From Amorphochlora amoebiformis (lineage: Eukaryota; Cercozoa; Chlorarachniophyceae), in assembly GCA_054601695.1 (NCBI GenBank), contig BAAHQB010000123.1, forward strand, positions 310,001 through 374,000: a stretch of DNA of 64,000 nucleotides, read 5' to 3'. Positions 27,960-42,498 of the stretch are shown here, piece by piece. The position numbers and the translations under genes were made by a program. Within the stretch, counting starts at the first letter, position 1, and every line of letters starts with the position of its first letter. Below the pieces are notes generated by a model. It was not told the origin of the DNA. It made no database searches and saw only the letters and a list, made by a program, of their open reading frames with translations.

Positions 27960-28018
27960 GTGAGTCTATGTCTACTCCGTGGTAGTTTTTGCCGACAACT
28001 TTCTCATTTCATGACCAG

Positions 28019-28078
28019 CTCTTTGCCAGTCTTATCACGGAACACAATACGCGTCCATCTGTTTCTGCACATATGTGA
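28019..28078 (+). CDS. Candidate gene 4 exon c
   Basis: Acceptor TTTCATGACCAG, then [19 protein letters not shown] and TGA (28076-28078), or a donor at AT|GTGATA. Phase 0 with exon b. Partially duplicated in inverted orientation at 28.84-29.01 kb. Confidence 0.4.
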   Translation, partial: LFASLITEHNTRPSVSAHM

Positions 28079-28329
28079 TATAGATGTATTCTCACCAGGA
28101 ACAAATTCAAACATCCCATGCGAAACCAAATGCTCCTTCGCCCCGCAACCCCAAATCGAAGTCTGCACTAATTTTGTAGATCTAAGCTTAGTGCTAACAT
28201 TTTTTTTTATTATGAGATTAGACGTAGAAAAATCGAAGGTATCCCCCCGTACACATACATACATGCGTATACGTATGTATATATGCGTACACGAACAACA
28301 CACACACGTATATACATATATCTAGATAT

Positions 28330-28765
<436 letters not shown>

Positions 28766-28767
28766 AT

Positions 28768-29012
28768 AACAGGGAGCTTCCGACGGTCCCTCCTCGTGCA
28801 GAACAGAGGTCGCAGATGTCGCCGTCACTGCTCGAGAGCACATATATGCAGAAACAGATGGACGCGTATTGTGTTCCGTGATAAGACTGGCAAAGAGCTG
28901 GTCATGAAATGAGAAAATTGTCGGCAAAAACTACCACGGAGTAGACATAGACTCGCTTAAGCTAATCGGACAAAGGGGTTCGGAACGTTGTCCTTGCGAA
29001 AAAATCGCGTAA
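28768..29012 (-). pseudogene. Scrambled inverted copy of gene 4 exons
   Basis: 28768-28838 is the reverse complement of about 27531-27602 (part of exon a). 28838-29012 is the reverse complement of about 27905-28075 (end of b, the intron and c). The block order is swapped relative to the source and the b donor has lost its GT (AAGCGTGAGTC became AAGCGAGTC). (TA)n flanks it. Confidence 0.8.
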
Positions 29013-29245
<233 letters not shown>

Positions 29246-29249
29246 AGCA

Positions 29250-29635
29250 ACAATATAAATAGTATGAGAGGACGCAGTTGGAAGAGTAGATATTGATAGA
29301 GTGTTGAACTATAGCCGTACGTATACTACAGATAGCTGGAGATCGCTGGAGATTCCGAAGATTCGTGGAGACCGTTTCATCTGGTACTCGGTAGTAACGG
29401 GCTCAGGGCCGAGTATTAGGTGACAAGATGTGACGTCAAAACATGTGACGAACATTTTTCCTGAAGATTCGAGTTTTGTTCGAGACTTAAAACGCTCCCA
29501 GAAATTTCTTGAATAACTCCCGAGAATATGTCATAATCCAAACGGACTTCAACGAACCTAATTCTGAACTACCATTTGCTCACACCAACGCCTGAATTAC
29601 CGTTGCGCTATACTAGTATATATAGATATATCTAG

Positions 29636-29666
<31 letters not shown>

Positions 29667-31254
29667 CTCTTTGACACGAAAGATATATGTATCATTAGAT
29701 TCATTACACATCTCAGGCTAGACTGGTACTGGTGTCTAACATAGTAAGAGTCTGCCAGACTGGACTCGCAAGCATCGATCCTAGTTCGATCTTTGCAATT
29801 GTCGTGCACGCGTGAAACTGATGAGCGTCAAAAGTTAAAAATCATTTTTAGATTGGAGTTTTTCAAGTGATACTATTTCTATTTGCGGCCAGGCACACAC
29901 TGGGCTATGATAGTTATCATCCACGGTACTATATTAGGTATAAGTACTATAATAGGTATAAGTGGTATATCGGATGTATACCATGGTATTTCAGATTTTT
30001 GTGTTAAAAAAAAAAATCATTGTCACATCGTATATGTATTCGTTGAAAAGGTTTGTTATCATGCATCACTGCAGGCTAGCTGCAGCTGCACACAGTCCCT
30101 GCGCACAATCCACAAAATTACATTGTCAGGATGACTCATGATCCTTGAGTGAATTATTGACTACCTCCATCTTCATCAAGGCTGCAGGTCATACATCCAT
30201 GTACTCGGGAGTCTAACATTACTCTTGCGTCGGCTCTTGCGATACGCTTCGCCTTTTTTTCCTAAACTGTACCACAGTCGTCCACAGACACTAAACCTCC
30301 AAAAATCCGGCAATTCAGACTAGGTGTTTGAAATTTTGCAATATGGTAAATGCAACCACTGCTAGTGTGTCGATGGGCGAGCATACTCCTTCCCCCCACC
30401 CTTTATATCCCCACAAGAGGAAGCTAGAAGATTTTACCCTGATAAAAAATCCATCGCCTATCCTCCCGCATTCTTTAAATTTTTTTGTGTCATTTCTACC
30501 ACTAAACATTCATCGATAGTCCCTTGTCAGCGATCCATGACACCAATCGTAAAGCCGACCCGATTGGCTTCATCGCCGACCTTTTAAAGAAGGAAAGAAG
30601 AAAGAAATTCGGCTAAGGTGTTTTCTGTTCAGTCACTTAGATCTGTCACACGTCAAATATGGAATTCGGTAAATCTTCGTTGATAATTAATTAATAATAA
30701 ATCGGCAGTACCAGCGACGCCCTCATGGAGGCCATCGCTTGGATATTGGTTCGTTGGGATGAGGGAGAGAATCTGGGATGGATTTGGGTTAAAATAGCTT
30801 TTCAGATAGACTGAAAAGTAAGAATACAGCTACGCGGTTGATTTTCTCCTCCCAATATACATCGAAGGAGGGCGTGAACGTGAAATTGTACATTTTTTTT
30901 GAAATTGGACGAAGGAAGATTCCGATGATTGCGATGGTTATGATTTGGAAGGGTAGAGGTATCAGACGGTTACGCCCAGGCCAGTAGATAGTGCTTCACA
31001 TTCCTTGTTACAGTGCCGAATACAAACTGCTCTGCAAGAAATGTCTCAGTTTTGAAAATTTCGGCTTTTATTAGACGTAGAACTCGCGACTACCTTAGAG
31101 CTAGGTTTTGGGGTTTGTCAGGGTCAAACAATCATTTAGTGATCTGCAAGTTAATTCACCTTGATACAATCAGGAAACTTAACCAAAGAAAGTCACGTGA
31201 TATATGTTAACCAAAGAATGTCACGTGATATATGTTGAATGATGTGATGTTTAG
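29250..31254. other. Unique divergent intergenic / possible 5' exons of gene 2
   Basis: About 2 kb without TA arrays. Coding-like plus-strand pieces: ATG-started frame 30342-30519 (MVNATTASVSMGEHTP start) and 30709-30800 (ALMEAIAWILVRWDEG) after acceptor ATCGGCAG. They may be 5' exons of gene 2, but junctions could not be proved. Confidence 0.4.
31179..31236. promoter_or_regulatory. Tandem 28-bp repeat with two CACGTG boxes
   Basis: AACCAAAGAA.GTCACGTGAT plus ATATGTT occurs twice head to tail, 20-75 nt before the first exon of gene 2 that can be supported. CACGTG is the E-box/G-box core; the regulatory role is inference. Confidence 0.35.
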
Positions 31255-31338
31255 GCTGATACAGCCTATGCAATAATCTGCCGGTATCTTCTCATAACCT
31301 TTCCGGCAGCACCCCTTACCCTCGCCCTCTTCACCTTG
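31255..31338 (+). CDS. Gene 2 exon 1: first membrane helix
   Basis: 28 codons with AIICRYLLITFPAAPLTLAL, hydrophobic. Donor CACCTTG|GTATGT, phase 0. Acceptor GATGTTTAG is weak; the true start may lie upstream. Confidence 0.6.
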
Positions 31339-31399
31339 GTATGTGAAAAATATGTATGCATATGTTCAATAAATGAATGATATGTCTGCATGTACAGTT

Positions 31400-31422
31400 A
31401 CGTGTTTGTATGCATTTGTGTA

Positions 31423-31486
<64 letters not shown>

Positions 31487-31600
31487 TGTATATATATATA
31501 TATATATATATTCATATTATTAATTTCATATTCTTGCAATCATTTGGTTTCGACTATTCACTGTATTCATACCAATGCTATGTCACGTATATATAATGGG

Positions 31601-31651
<51 letters not shown>

Positions 31652-31660
31652 TAATTAATA
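31400..31660. repeat. (TA)n in gene 2 intron 1
   Basis: Two TA blocks around a short unique island (31520-31600). Confidence 0.9.
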
Positions 31661-31707
31661 AACATATCCATGTATGTATTCATACCTATTCAGACACATA
31701 TACACAG

Positions 31708-31801
31708 GTTGCCATAATGGGCGCGAATTTAATTATTCGGCCGTCAAGTGTAGGATTTTATAACGCTACGGTTTCGGCTTTACCAATTGCGTGCAATGCC
31801 G
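31708..31801 (+). CDS. Gene 2 exon 2
   Basis: [20 protein letters not shown] then [11 protein letters not shown]. Acceptor TATACACAG, donor GCCG|GTAATT, phase 1. The ATG at 31717 (GCCATAATGG) could instead be the start codon. Confidence 0.75.
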
Positions 31802-31839
31802 GTAATTAATTATAAACGAAGTCCCATATATGTATTAAA

Positions 31840-33327
<1,488 letters not shown>

Positions 33328-33390
33328 GTATTGGTATGGTGGCTCTGTCTTTCCTCCCCTTGTCCACATACGCTATTCTTCGTGCAAGCG
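33328..33390 (+). CDS. Gene 2 exon 3: helix
   Basis: [20 protein letters not shown]. Donor AGCG|GTATGT. The acceptor ATATTGAAAG|GT and the first ~28 nt of the exon are repeated eight times upstream. Confidence 0.78.
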
Positions 33391-33556
33391 GTATGTTCAA
33401 TTTTCACCATATATGCCTTTTTTATAATTCGAATATCTGATACATCATTATATATATAAATATATAAATATATATATATATATATATAAATATATAGTGG
33501 TATATTAGATATGTATATTTAATATACATATATGTAACATTGCAATAATCATGTAG

Positions 33557-33642
33557 GAATCTGCCTAGCGATTGACGTCGCAAACAGCAGTGACAAATTG
33601 GGGTCGGAAGTTGGCATATCTTGGCAGAGAGTTGGGATATTG
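33557..33642 (+). CDS. Gene 2 exon 4
   Basis: 28 codons, ICLAIDVANSSDKLGSEVGI then SWQRVGIL. Acceptor AATCATGTAG, donor ATATTG|GTAACA. Confidence 0.72.
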
Positions 33643-33744
33643 GTAACACCCGTTCACATCGCCAACACAGACACCGAATTTTCATGCCGAAATTTTCCAT
33701 TCTTTTTTTCACGTTGTCTTTTTTTTTCTTATTTTTTCGTTCAG

Positions 33745-33781
33745 TGCATCGGAAACACTCTCATTCTTCTCCACGCTCCAC
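33745..33781 (+). CDS. Gene 2 exon 5
   Basis: CIGNTLILLHAP. The acceptor follows a long T-rich tract (TTATTTTTTCGTTCAG). Donor CCAC|GTGAAC. The frame is also open straight through from exon 4, so the intron could be retained. Confidence 0.6.
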
Positions 33782-33799
33782 GTGAACCTAACGCTAACG

Positions 33800-33860
33800 C
33801 ATACCTAACCCTAACCCTAACCCTAACCCTAACCGTAACCGTAACCGTTACCCTAACGTA
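33800..33860 (+). repeat. CCCTAA/CCGTAA array
   Basis: Telomere-like units directly after gene 2 exon 5, followed by an unused consensus GTAAGT at 33869. Confidence 0.85.
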
Positions 33861-33923
33861 ACCAACCCCGTAAGTTCGATCTTAGCCTAAGACTTCAAAA
33901 TATGTATGTATGAAAATATAATA

Positions 33924-33965
<42 letters not shown>

Positions 33966-34254
33966 CATATATATATATATTATACATATATTTAGATATA
34001 GATATATGATATATCAGACTTGGGATTAGAGTTAGGTTAGTAGCAGGGTTAGGTTGGATTAGGGTAAAAAGCGATATTTAGTATTGGAAGTAAGGGGGTA
34101 CATCGGAGATAGGTATAGATTTTTCTCTTCTGTTCCTTTCGTAGTATCCTCTCAATAGAGCTCGCTCAGAAGAGATCTCTAATCCCAATTTCCCCTAAAA
34201 CTAACCCTAATCACAATCTCCACGTCTACCTGTACACTGCCCTCTATCCAACTC

Positions 34255-34670
34255 TAAGCATGTCTGAATGTATAATCCTAATCCCAACTTTAGAGCTAGC
34301 ACTATGCTAACCTAATCCCAATTTTAAAGCTAGCTCTAACCTCTAAATCTAAGCTAATCTAATACCAATTTTAAAGCTAACTCTAACCTCTAGCTCTAAG
34401 CTAATCTAATCCCAATTTTAGAGCTAGCTCTAAACTCTAAATCTAAGCTAATCTAATACCAATTTTTAAAGCTAGCTCTAACCTCTAAATCTAAGCTAAT
34501 CTAATACCAATTTTAAAGCTAGCTCTAACCTCTAGCTCTAAGCTAATCTAATCCCAATTTTAGAGCTAGCTCTAACCTCTAGCTCTAAGCTAACATAATC
34601 CCAATTTTAAATCTAGCTCTAACCTCTAAATCTAAGCTAATTTTAAAGCTAGCTCTAACCTCTAATGTAA
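34255..34670 (+). repeat. ~43-bp tandem repeat before exon 6
   Basis: About nine copies of TCTAATCCCAATTTTAGAGC TAGCTCTAACCTCTAAATCTAAGC. Pyrimidine-rich with CTAAC branch-like words; ends at the exon 6 acceptor. Confidence 0.92.
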
Positions 34671-34677
34671 TTCTTAG

Positions 34678-34736
34678 TTGGACAAATAATTGGCATTATA
34701 TTTGGCCTTCTGTCTGTTATCGCTCTCATCGTCAAG
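34678..34736 (+). CDS. Gene 2 exon 6: helix
   Basis: [19 protein letters not shown], a clear membrane helix. Acceptor GTAATTCTTAG, donor GTCAAG|GTTCAA. Confidence 0.75.
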
Positions 34737-34741
34737 GTTCA

Positions 34742-35430
<689 letters not shown>

Positions 35431-35438
35431 GTATACAG

Positions 35439-35506
35439 GCATCAGTACCTGTCATCGCTGCTCCCCCGTTCCAGTTTGGAACTGAGCGATGGTTTTGGAC
35501 CAAAAA
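35439..35506 (+). CDS. Gene 2 exon 7
   Basis: [20 protein letters not shown] then TK. Acceptor TTTACGTATACAG, donor CAAAAA|GTATAT, phase 2. Confidence 0.78.
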
Positions 35507-35534
35507 GTATATATATATTTATATATATGTATAT

Positions 35535-35589
<55 letters not shown>

Positions 35590-35684
35590 AATATATAATA
35601 TATATATATTTTTATACATGTATATATATATATATATAATGTATATATATATATATGTGTATATATATGTGTGTATATATACAG

Positions 35685-35740
35685 CTTCTATGCGGCTTGG
35701 GCCTATGGACTTGCGTCTCTTATTTTAGCACCCACCTGGG
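35685..35740 (+). CDS. Gene 2 exon 8: helix
   Basis: [18 protein letters not shown]. Acceptor TATATACAG|C, donor TGGG|GTATGT. Confidence 0.78.
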
Positions 35741-35744
35741 GTAT

Positions 35745-36019
<275 letters not shown>

Positions 36020-36159
36020 ACGTATGTATCCCAAATTGTAAAACCTGTACACGTACATGTACATATATGCATGCACACATATACATATATACATGTATAC
36101 ATGTATATATGTATATACATACAAGTATACATGTATTCAAGTAATACACATAACACCAG

Positions 36160-36196
36160 CATTTTTGGAGTTCGACATACTCACAAACATGAACGA
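36160..36196 (+). CDS. Gene 2 exon 9
   Basis: [11 protein letters not shown], 37 nt. Acceptor ACATAACACCAG. The donor ACGA|GTAAAC leads directly into CCCTAA repeats. Confidence 0.68.
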
Positions 36197-36503
36197 GTAA
36201 ACCCTAACCCTAACCCTAACCCTAACCCTAACCCTAACCCTAACCCTAGCCCTTAGTCTACCTACAATTCTTAGGCATCAACCCTAACCCTTCCCCTAAA
36301 CTTCACATTCTGGCATTTTCACCTAATTTAACCCTAATTTTGAATGGACCTGTAACCGTAATTCTTATCTTAATCCCAATCCTAACCCTAACCCTAATCC
36401 TAAACCGAACTCTGGGCTCAATCCAACCATAACCCTAACCTTTAACCCAACCCTAACCAACCCTAACCCTAACCCTAACCCTAACCCTAACCCTAACCCT
36501 AGA
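36195..36503 (+). repeat. CCCTAA intron 9 of gene 2
   Basis: The whole 306-nt intron is CCCTAA-derived, perfect at both ends (36200-36250, 36465-36503) and degenerate in the middle. Confidence 0.92.
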
Positions 36504-36578
36504 TTCGAGGTTCTAGGGTTTTGCGCGGCGGTTTCCATTGCTATTACTGCGTTCACCCTCTCAATTCTTATCTCTAAG
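36503..36578 (+). CDS. Gene 2 exon 10: helix
   Basis: FEVLGFCAAVSIAITAFTLS then ILISK. The acceptor is the end of a telomere-like array, CCCTAACCCTAG|A. The donor TCTAAG|GTAAGG opens a TTAGGG array. Confidence 0.78.
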
Positions 36579-37022
36579 GTAAGGTTAGGGTTAGGGCTAG
36601 GGCTAGGGCTAGGGTTAGGGTTTTGGCTAGGGTTAGGGTTTTGGCTAGGGTTAGGATTAGGGTTAAGTTTCAGGCGTTAGGGTTAGGCTTTGGGTTTGGG
36701 TTAGGGTTAGGGTTTGGGTTTAGGTTAGGGTTAGGGTTAGGTTCCAGGGTGGGTTAGGGTTAGGTTTCAGGGTTATGGTTAGGTTTCAGGTTGGGTTAGG
36801 TTTAGGGTTAGGGTTAGGGTTAGGGTTAGGGTTGGGTTAGGGTTAGGTTTAGGGTTTAAGGTTAGGATCAGATTATTCAGCATGTCTTAGTCCTGGGACC
36901 TTTGACTCGATTAGGGTTAGGGTAAGGGTTAGGGTTAGGGATAGGGTTAGGGTTAAGGTTAGGGTAAGGGTTAGGGTTAGGGATAGGGTTAGGGTTAGGG
37001 TTAGGGTTAGGGTTAGGGTTAT
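36579..37022 (+). repeat. TTAGGG field in gene 2 intron 10
   Basis: Degenerate then regular TTAGGG units, interrupted at 36866-36912 by dispersed-element copy 3. Confidence 0.92.
36866..36912 (+). repeat. Dispersed element copy 3
   Basis: GGATCAGATTATTCAGCATG TCTTAGTCCTGGGACC, then TTTGACTCGATTAGGG. Confidence 0.75.
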
Positions 37023-37174
37023 ATTCCTATGGTTCCGACAACGGTAGGGATAATAAACTCTACTACTATATACATACATATACATATTATACATATATAT
37101 ATATATATATGTATTATATATATTATATATATATATATATTATATATTATATATATATACATATTATACATATT

Positions 37175-37231
<57 letters not shown>

Positions 37232-37250
37232 ATGCATACCGTAAATATAA

Positions 37251-37302
<52 letters not shown>

Positions 37303-37389
37303 TCTCGTATAGAGGAGGGGGGTTACGCTGGCTCGGACACACTCCATGCTGTTGAAGGAGTGCTTTTGGTAGAATATGTGCATATATGC

Positions 37390-37391
<2 letters not shown>
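37303..37391 (+). CDS. Gene 2 exon 11
   Basis: [20 protein letters not shown] then LL, hydrophilic loop. Acceptor TATATATCAG. Donor either TTTTG|GTAGAA (ending 37368, phase 0, if exon 12 is skipped) or TGCAT|GTATAT (phase 2, leading to exon 12). Confidence 0.65.
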
Positions 37392-37441
<50 letters not shown>

Positions 37442-37444
37442 CAG

Positions 37445-37481
37445 GGGTTGTTACATGCTAATATTAGGATTAGTTTGGGGC
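37445..37481 (+). CDS. Gene 2 exon 12 (possibly alternative)
   Basis: [12 protein letters not shown], hydrophobic. Acceptor ATATATTGCAG, donor GGGGC|GTACTC. A possible alternative 3' exon at about 37922-37986 (RKSKSEIIEFAHLEE then TAG) would end the protein here. Confidence 0.45.
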
Positions 37482-37508
37482 GTACTCACCATACATGAAT
37501 ATATATAC

Positions 37509-37566
<58 letters not shown>

Positions 37567-37612
37567 TATACATATATAATATATGTATATATATACAAAT
37601 AGATATTTATAG

Positions 37613-37643
<31 letters not shown>

Positions 37644-37734
37644 TATGTATGTTGTAATGTGTAACATTGTATATATATTATATATTACAAATACAAACAT
37701 ACATATATATGCGCATACACACATACACGTAACC

Positions 37735-37920
37735 TTCGTAAATATACCCAAAACAATCCTAATCCTAGCATTTACCAATCCCTTTTTATCCCTAACCCTT
37801 CCCTAACTCTAGGCTGTCTCAGGAATCCTAATCTTTTCGTAAATATACCCAAAACAATCCTAATCCTATCCCTAACCCTTACCTAACTCTAGGCTGTCTC
37901 AGGAATCCTCATCTTCTCAG
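37735..37920 (+). repeat. Two-copy ~100-bp acceptor flank
   Basis: CGTAAATATACCCAAAACAA ... CTGTCTCAGGAATCCT..TCTT, twice. The right copy ends in the good acceptor CATCTTCTCAG at 37921. Confidence 0.8.
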
Positions 37921-37959
37921 AGAAAATCAAAGTCTGAAATCATTGAATTTGCTCACTTA

Positions 37960-38345
37960 GAGGAGAAAGAGAGGGGGAAAAGATAGAAAGAAATAGGGGG
38001 GAAAAGGATGGGAAAGAGAGGAAAAGAGAGTGGAAGTGAGGGAAAAAAGAGAGTGAAAGTGAGGGAAAAAGAGAGTGAAAGTGAGGGAAAAAAAGAGAGT
38101 GAAAGTGAGAGAAAAGACAGAGTGAAAGTGAGGGAAAAAGAGAGTGATACACGGGAAAAAAAAAAAAAAAGAGAGAGAACTGAGATAGGAAGGAGCTTGA
38201 GATTTGAAGAGAGGGAGGCGCTTTTTCCCTCTCTTTCTCCTCTCTTTTTCTCTCTCTCTTTCCCTCTCTTTTTCCCTCTCTTTTTCCTTCTCTTTTTCCC
38301 TCATTTTCCCACCAAATATCTTTCCTCTCTTCCTCCCTTATCCCC
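37960..38345. repeat. GA-rich then CT-rich block
   Basis: GAGAGTGAAAGTGAGGGAAAA units to 38160, then mirror-like CTCTTTTTCCCTCTC units to 38345, separated by a short unique piece: potentially hairpin-forming. Confidence 0.8.
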
Positions 38346-38375
38346 CTATCTCTCTCTACCTCTCACATACCCTTC

Positions 38376-38486
38376 AGAGCCCTAACCCTAACCCTAACCC
38401 TGCCTATCTGGGGGAGTCAATGGTCCTCGGACTAAGACATGCTGAATAATCTGATCCTAACCCTAGCTAAGCTTAGTCTAATCCAG
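38376..38486 (-). repeat. CCCTAA units and inverted dispersed element copy 4
   Basis: CCCTAA units at 38378-38400, then the reverse complement of the element (GGGGGAGTCAATGGTCCTCG, GACTAAGACATGCTGAATAA). Confidence 0.75.
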
Positions 38487-38544
38487 CATGATTTAATCGG
38501 CATTATCGGGCTTGTAATGGCAGTGACGGGGCTATTGGGGCCGA
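38487..38544 (+). CDS. Gene 2 exon 13: last helix
   Basis: HDLIGIIGLVMAVTGLLGP. Acceptor TTAGTCTAATCCAG is good, donor CCGA|GTAGTT. Directly after inverted dispersed-element copy 4. Confidence 0.75.
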
Positions 38545-38830
38545 GTAGTTCTAATCTTAATATCCTAATCCTTAATCCTAATGACAATTTTTTTTTTTTT
38601 TTGCTAATTTGTAACCTTAGTTTTGTAATTTTTGGGTAATTTTTAAATTTTTGAATTTTTCGGTTTCGGGTTCGAATTTCTCTTCGGTTTTTCATTTTTT
38701 TTTTTTTTATTTTTTTTTTTAATTATTTTTTCTAATGCTTTCATTCTAAATGTTTTTTTTTTTTTCTCATTTTCTGGAAAAATTGAAAGCTGAGTCTCTA
38801 TGACTATATGTATGTATATATATATATATG

Positions 38831-38866
<36 letters not shown>

Positions 38867-38951
38867 TATATATATATATATATATGTACATTACATATAA
38901 ATATTTATGTGTATCAATATATATATATATATTTATATATATATATATATG

Positions 38952-38988
<37 letters not shown>

Positions 38989-39002
38989 TGTATTATATGT
39001 AG

Positions 39003-39074
39003 GCGTAAGAAAGAGGTTGAGAAATGGTATGATGTATTTGGAAATTATTCCGCAATCTCCATCATCTAAACGTG
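39003..39074 (+). CDS. Gene 2 exon 14: stop-transfer
   Basis: [20 protein letters not shown] then SKR. Basic cluster immediately after the helix. Acceptor TATTATATGTAG, donor CGTG|GTATAT. Confidence 0.78.
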
Positions 39075-39111
39075 GTATATCAACATATATATATATATAT
39101 ATATATATATG

Positions 39112-39159
<48 letters not shown>

Positions 39160-39164
39160 TATGT

Positions 39165-39252
39165 TAATATATATTATTACATTCCCCGAAATAATAATTC
39201 CCAATTCGCTAATTCTAATCTTTCTCAGGCCTTGCACATAAGAGTGTACAAG

Positions 39253-39321
<69 letters not shown>

Positions 39322-39417
39322 AATATATGTGAATATATATTATTACATTCCCCGAAATAATAATTCCAATTCGCTAATTCTAATCTTTCTCAGGCCTTGC
39401 ACATAAGAGTGTACAAG

Positions 39418-39454
<37 letters not shown>

Positions 39455-39568
39455 ATATTATATATATATATATAAATATATGTGAATATATATTATTACA
39501 TTCCCCGAAATAATAATTCCAATTCGCTAATTCTAATCTTTCTCAGGCCTTGCACATAAGAGTGTACA

Positions 39569-39645
<77 letters not shown>

Positions 39646-39713
39646 TATGTGAATATATATTATTACATTCCCCGAAATAATAATTCCAATTCGCTAATTC
39701 TAATCTTTCTCAG
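39165..39713 (+). repeat. Three decoy acceptors of gene 2 exon 15
   Basis: CATTCCCCGAAATAATAATT..CTAATCTTTCTCAG|GCCTTGCACATAAGAG then (TA)n, with AG near 39230, 39395 and 39547, before the authentic 39713. Confidence 0.93.
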
Positions 39714-39766
39714 GCCTTGCACACAAGAGTCCACAAGAGCAAGACCAAGATAGAGAGTCTCTCCTG
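39714..39766 (+). CDS. Gene 2 exon 15
   Basis: [17 protein letters not shown]. Acceptor TTCTAATCTTTCTCAG is strong, donor CTCCTG|GTATCT. The acceptor side is repeated three times upstream and the donor side three times downstream. Confidence 0.8.
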
Positions 39767-39858
39767 GTATCTATCCATATTTATATGCGTATATATTTTC
39801 ATTATTTATATGTATGTATCTTCATCATTGTATTATGCATATTATATGTTCATTATTG

Positions 39859-39911
<53 letters not shown>

Positions 39912-39934
39912 ATATATATATACAATATATATAT

Positions 39935-39997
39935 ACATAGAGAGAGAGAGAGAGTATCTCCTGGTATCTATCGGCATATATGTATGTATGCTCGTTG

Positions 39998-40070
<73 letters not shown>

Positions 40071-40110
40071 CTCCTGGTATCTATCGGCATATATGTATGT
40101 ATGCTCGTTG

Positions 40111-40187
<77 letters not shown>

Positions 40188-40205
40188 TCTCGTGGTATCT
40201 ATCGG
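39935..40205 (+). repeat. Three decoy donors of gene 2 exon 15
   Basis: GAGAGTATCTCCTG|GTATCT ATCGGCATATATGTATG then (TA)n, near 39965, 40079 and 40194 (last variant TCTCGTG|GTATCT). Confidence 0.9.
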
Positions 40206-40224
40206 TATACATATACACATATAC

Positions 40225-40289
<65 letters not shown>

Positions 40290-40466
40290 CAATGTGAATA
40301 TATATATATATATACATACACATATATATATATATATATATATACATACACATATACATATACATATATATACACACACACACACATATGTATGCACACA
40401 TACATACACATGTATGTATGCATATACGTGCATGTACAAACACACATCTACAACATTAACATTCAG

Positions 40467-40573
40467 CCCAAAAACTGCCCCCGAATGCACGCCAAGGTCT
40501 TCTCCTCCGACTCAGAGGACGAATCAGATATCGTGTCCGAAAAATCCAAAGGCCGCAAGAATAAAACAAGAGG
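40467..40573 (+). CDS. Gene 2 exon 16: acidic/basic tail
   Basis: 35 codons, [20 protein letters not shown] then [15 protein letters not shown]. Acceptor ACATTAACATTCAG. The donor AGAGG|GTACCT runs into a 0.7-kb CT tract. Confidence 0.8.
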
Positions 40574-40599
40574 GTACCTCTCTCATTCATCAACTCCTT

Positions 40600-40863
40600 C
40601 TCACCTTTCTCCTCTCTCTCTCTCTCTCTCTCTCTTCCTCTCCTCTCATTCTGTATCTCTCTCTCACTCCTCTCTCTCTCTCTCTCTCTCTCTTCCTCTC
40701 CTCTCATTCTCTATCTCTCTCTCTCATTCCTCTCTCTCTCTCTCTCTTCCTCTCCTCTCATTCTCTATCTCTCTCTCACACTCTCATTTCTCTCTTTCTC
40801 TCTCTCTCTCTCTCACTCTCTCATTGCCTCTCTCTCTCTATCTCTCTCCCACCATCTCTCTCA

Positions 40864-40898
<35 letters not shown>

Positions 40899-41290
40899 TC
40901 CTCTCCTCTCGTTCTCTATCTCTCTCTCACTCTCTCTCATTTTCTCTCTTTCTCTCTCTCTCTCACTCTCTCTCATTGTCTCTCTCTATCTCACTCCCAC
41001 TCTCTCTCATTTTCTCTCTTTCTCTCTCTCTCTCTCACTCACTCTCTTCCTCTCGTCTCATTTTCTATCTCTCGCTCTCTCTCTCACTCTCTCTCCTTGC
41101 CTCTCGCTCTCTCTCTCGCTCACTCTCTCTCATTGCCTCTCTCCCTCACTCTCTCTCACTCTCTCTCATTGCCTCTCTCTCTCACTCTCTCTCTCTCTCA
41201 CTCTCTCTCATTGCGTCTCTCTCTCACTCACTCTCTCTCACTCACTCTCTCTCGTTGCCTCTCTCTCTCTCTCTCTCACTCTCTGATATC
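40600..41290 (+). repeat. ~0.7-kb CT tract
   Basis: (CT)n with CATT and TCCT interruptions directly after the exon 16 donor. Ser-Leu frames are artefacts. Confidence 0.95.
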
Positions 41291-41295
41291 TTCGT

Positions 41296-41355
41296 ATATA
41301 TGCATATGCATACATATCCACCAAAAAAATACAGTTGTTGCATATATACATATAT

Positions 41356-41418
<63 letters not shown>

Positions 41419-41473
41419 GTCACTTATATTTATACATATCTACCAAACACATATAGTTGTTGCATATATATAC

Positions 41474-41522
<49 letters not shown>

Positions 41523-41571
41523 TATATACACATATTCACTTATATGCATACATCCACCAAACAATTACAGT

Positions 41572-41660
<89 letters not shown>

Positions 41661-41740
41661 TCACTTATATGCATACATATCCACCAAACAAATACAGTTG
41701 TTGTATATATATATATACATATATATACATGTGTATATGT

Positions 41741-41780
<40 letters not shown>

Positions 41781-42084
41781 TCACTTATATGCATACATAT
41801 CCACCAAACAAATACAGTTGTTGTATATATATATATATATATACACATATATATACATGTGTATATGTATACATATATATATATGTGTATATATACTCAC
41901 TTATATGCATACATATCCACCAAACAAATACAGTTGTTGTATATATATATATATACATATATATACATGTGTATATGTATACATATATATATGTATATAT
42001 ATACTCACTTATATGCATACATATCCACCAAACAAATACAGTTGTTGTATATATATATATACATATATATACATGTGTATATGT

Positions 42085-42122
<38 letters not shown>

Positions 42123-42193
42123 TCATATGCATACATATCCACCAAACAAACACAGTTGTTGTATATATATACGTACATATATATATACATGTG

Positions 42194-42246
<53 letters not shown>

Positions 42247-42326
42247 TCACTTATATGCATACATATCCATCAAACAAACACAGTTGTTGTATATATATAC
42301 GTACATATATATACATGTGTATATGT

Positions 42327-42362
<36 letters not shown>

Positions 42363-42405
42363 TCACTTATATGCATACATATCCACCAAACAAATACAGT
42401 TGTTG

Positions 42406-42436
<31 letters not shown>

Positions 42437-42466
42437 TATACACGTGTATATGTATACATATATATA

Positions 42467-42498
<32 letters not shown>

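Noticed and set aside
37922-37986. Alternative last exon of gene 2 (RKSKSEIIEF.. TAG)
   Set aside because: Good acceptor and phase, but the chain through exon 13 onwards continues for seven more phase-matched exons; kept as a possible isoform.
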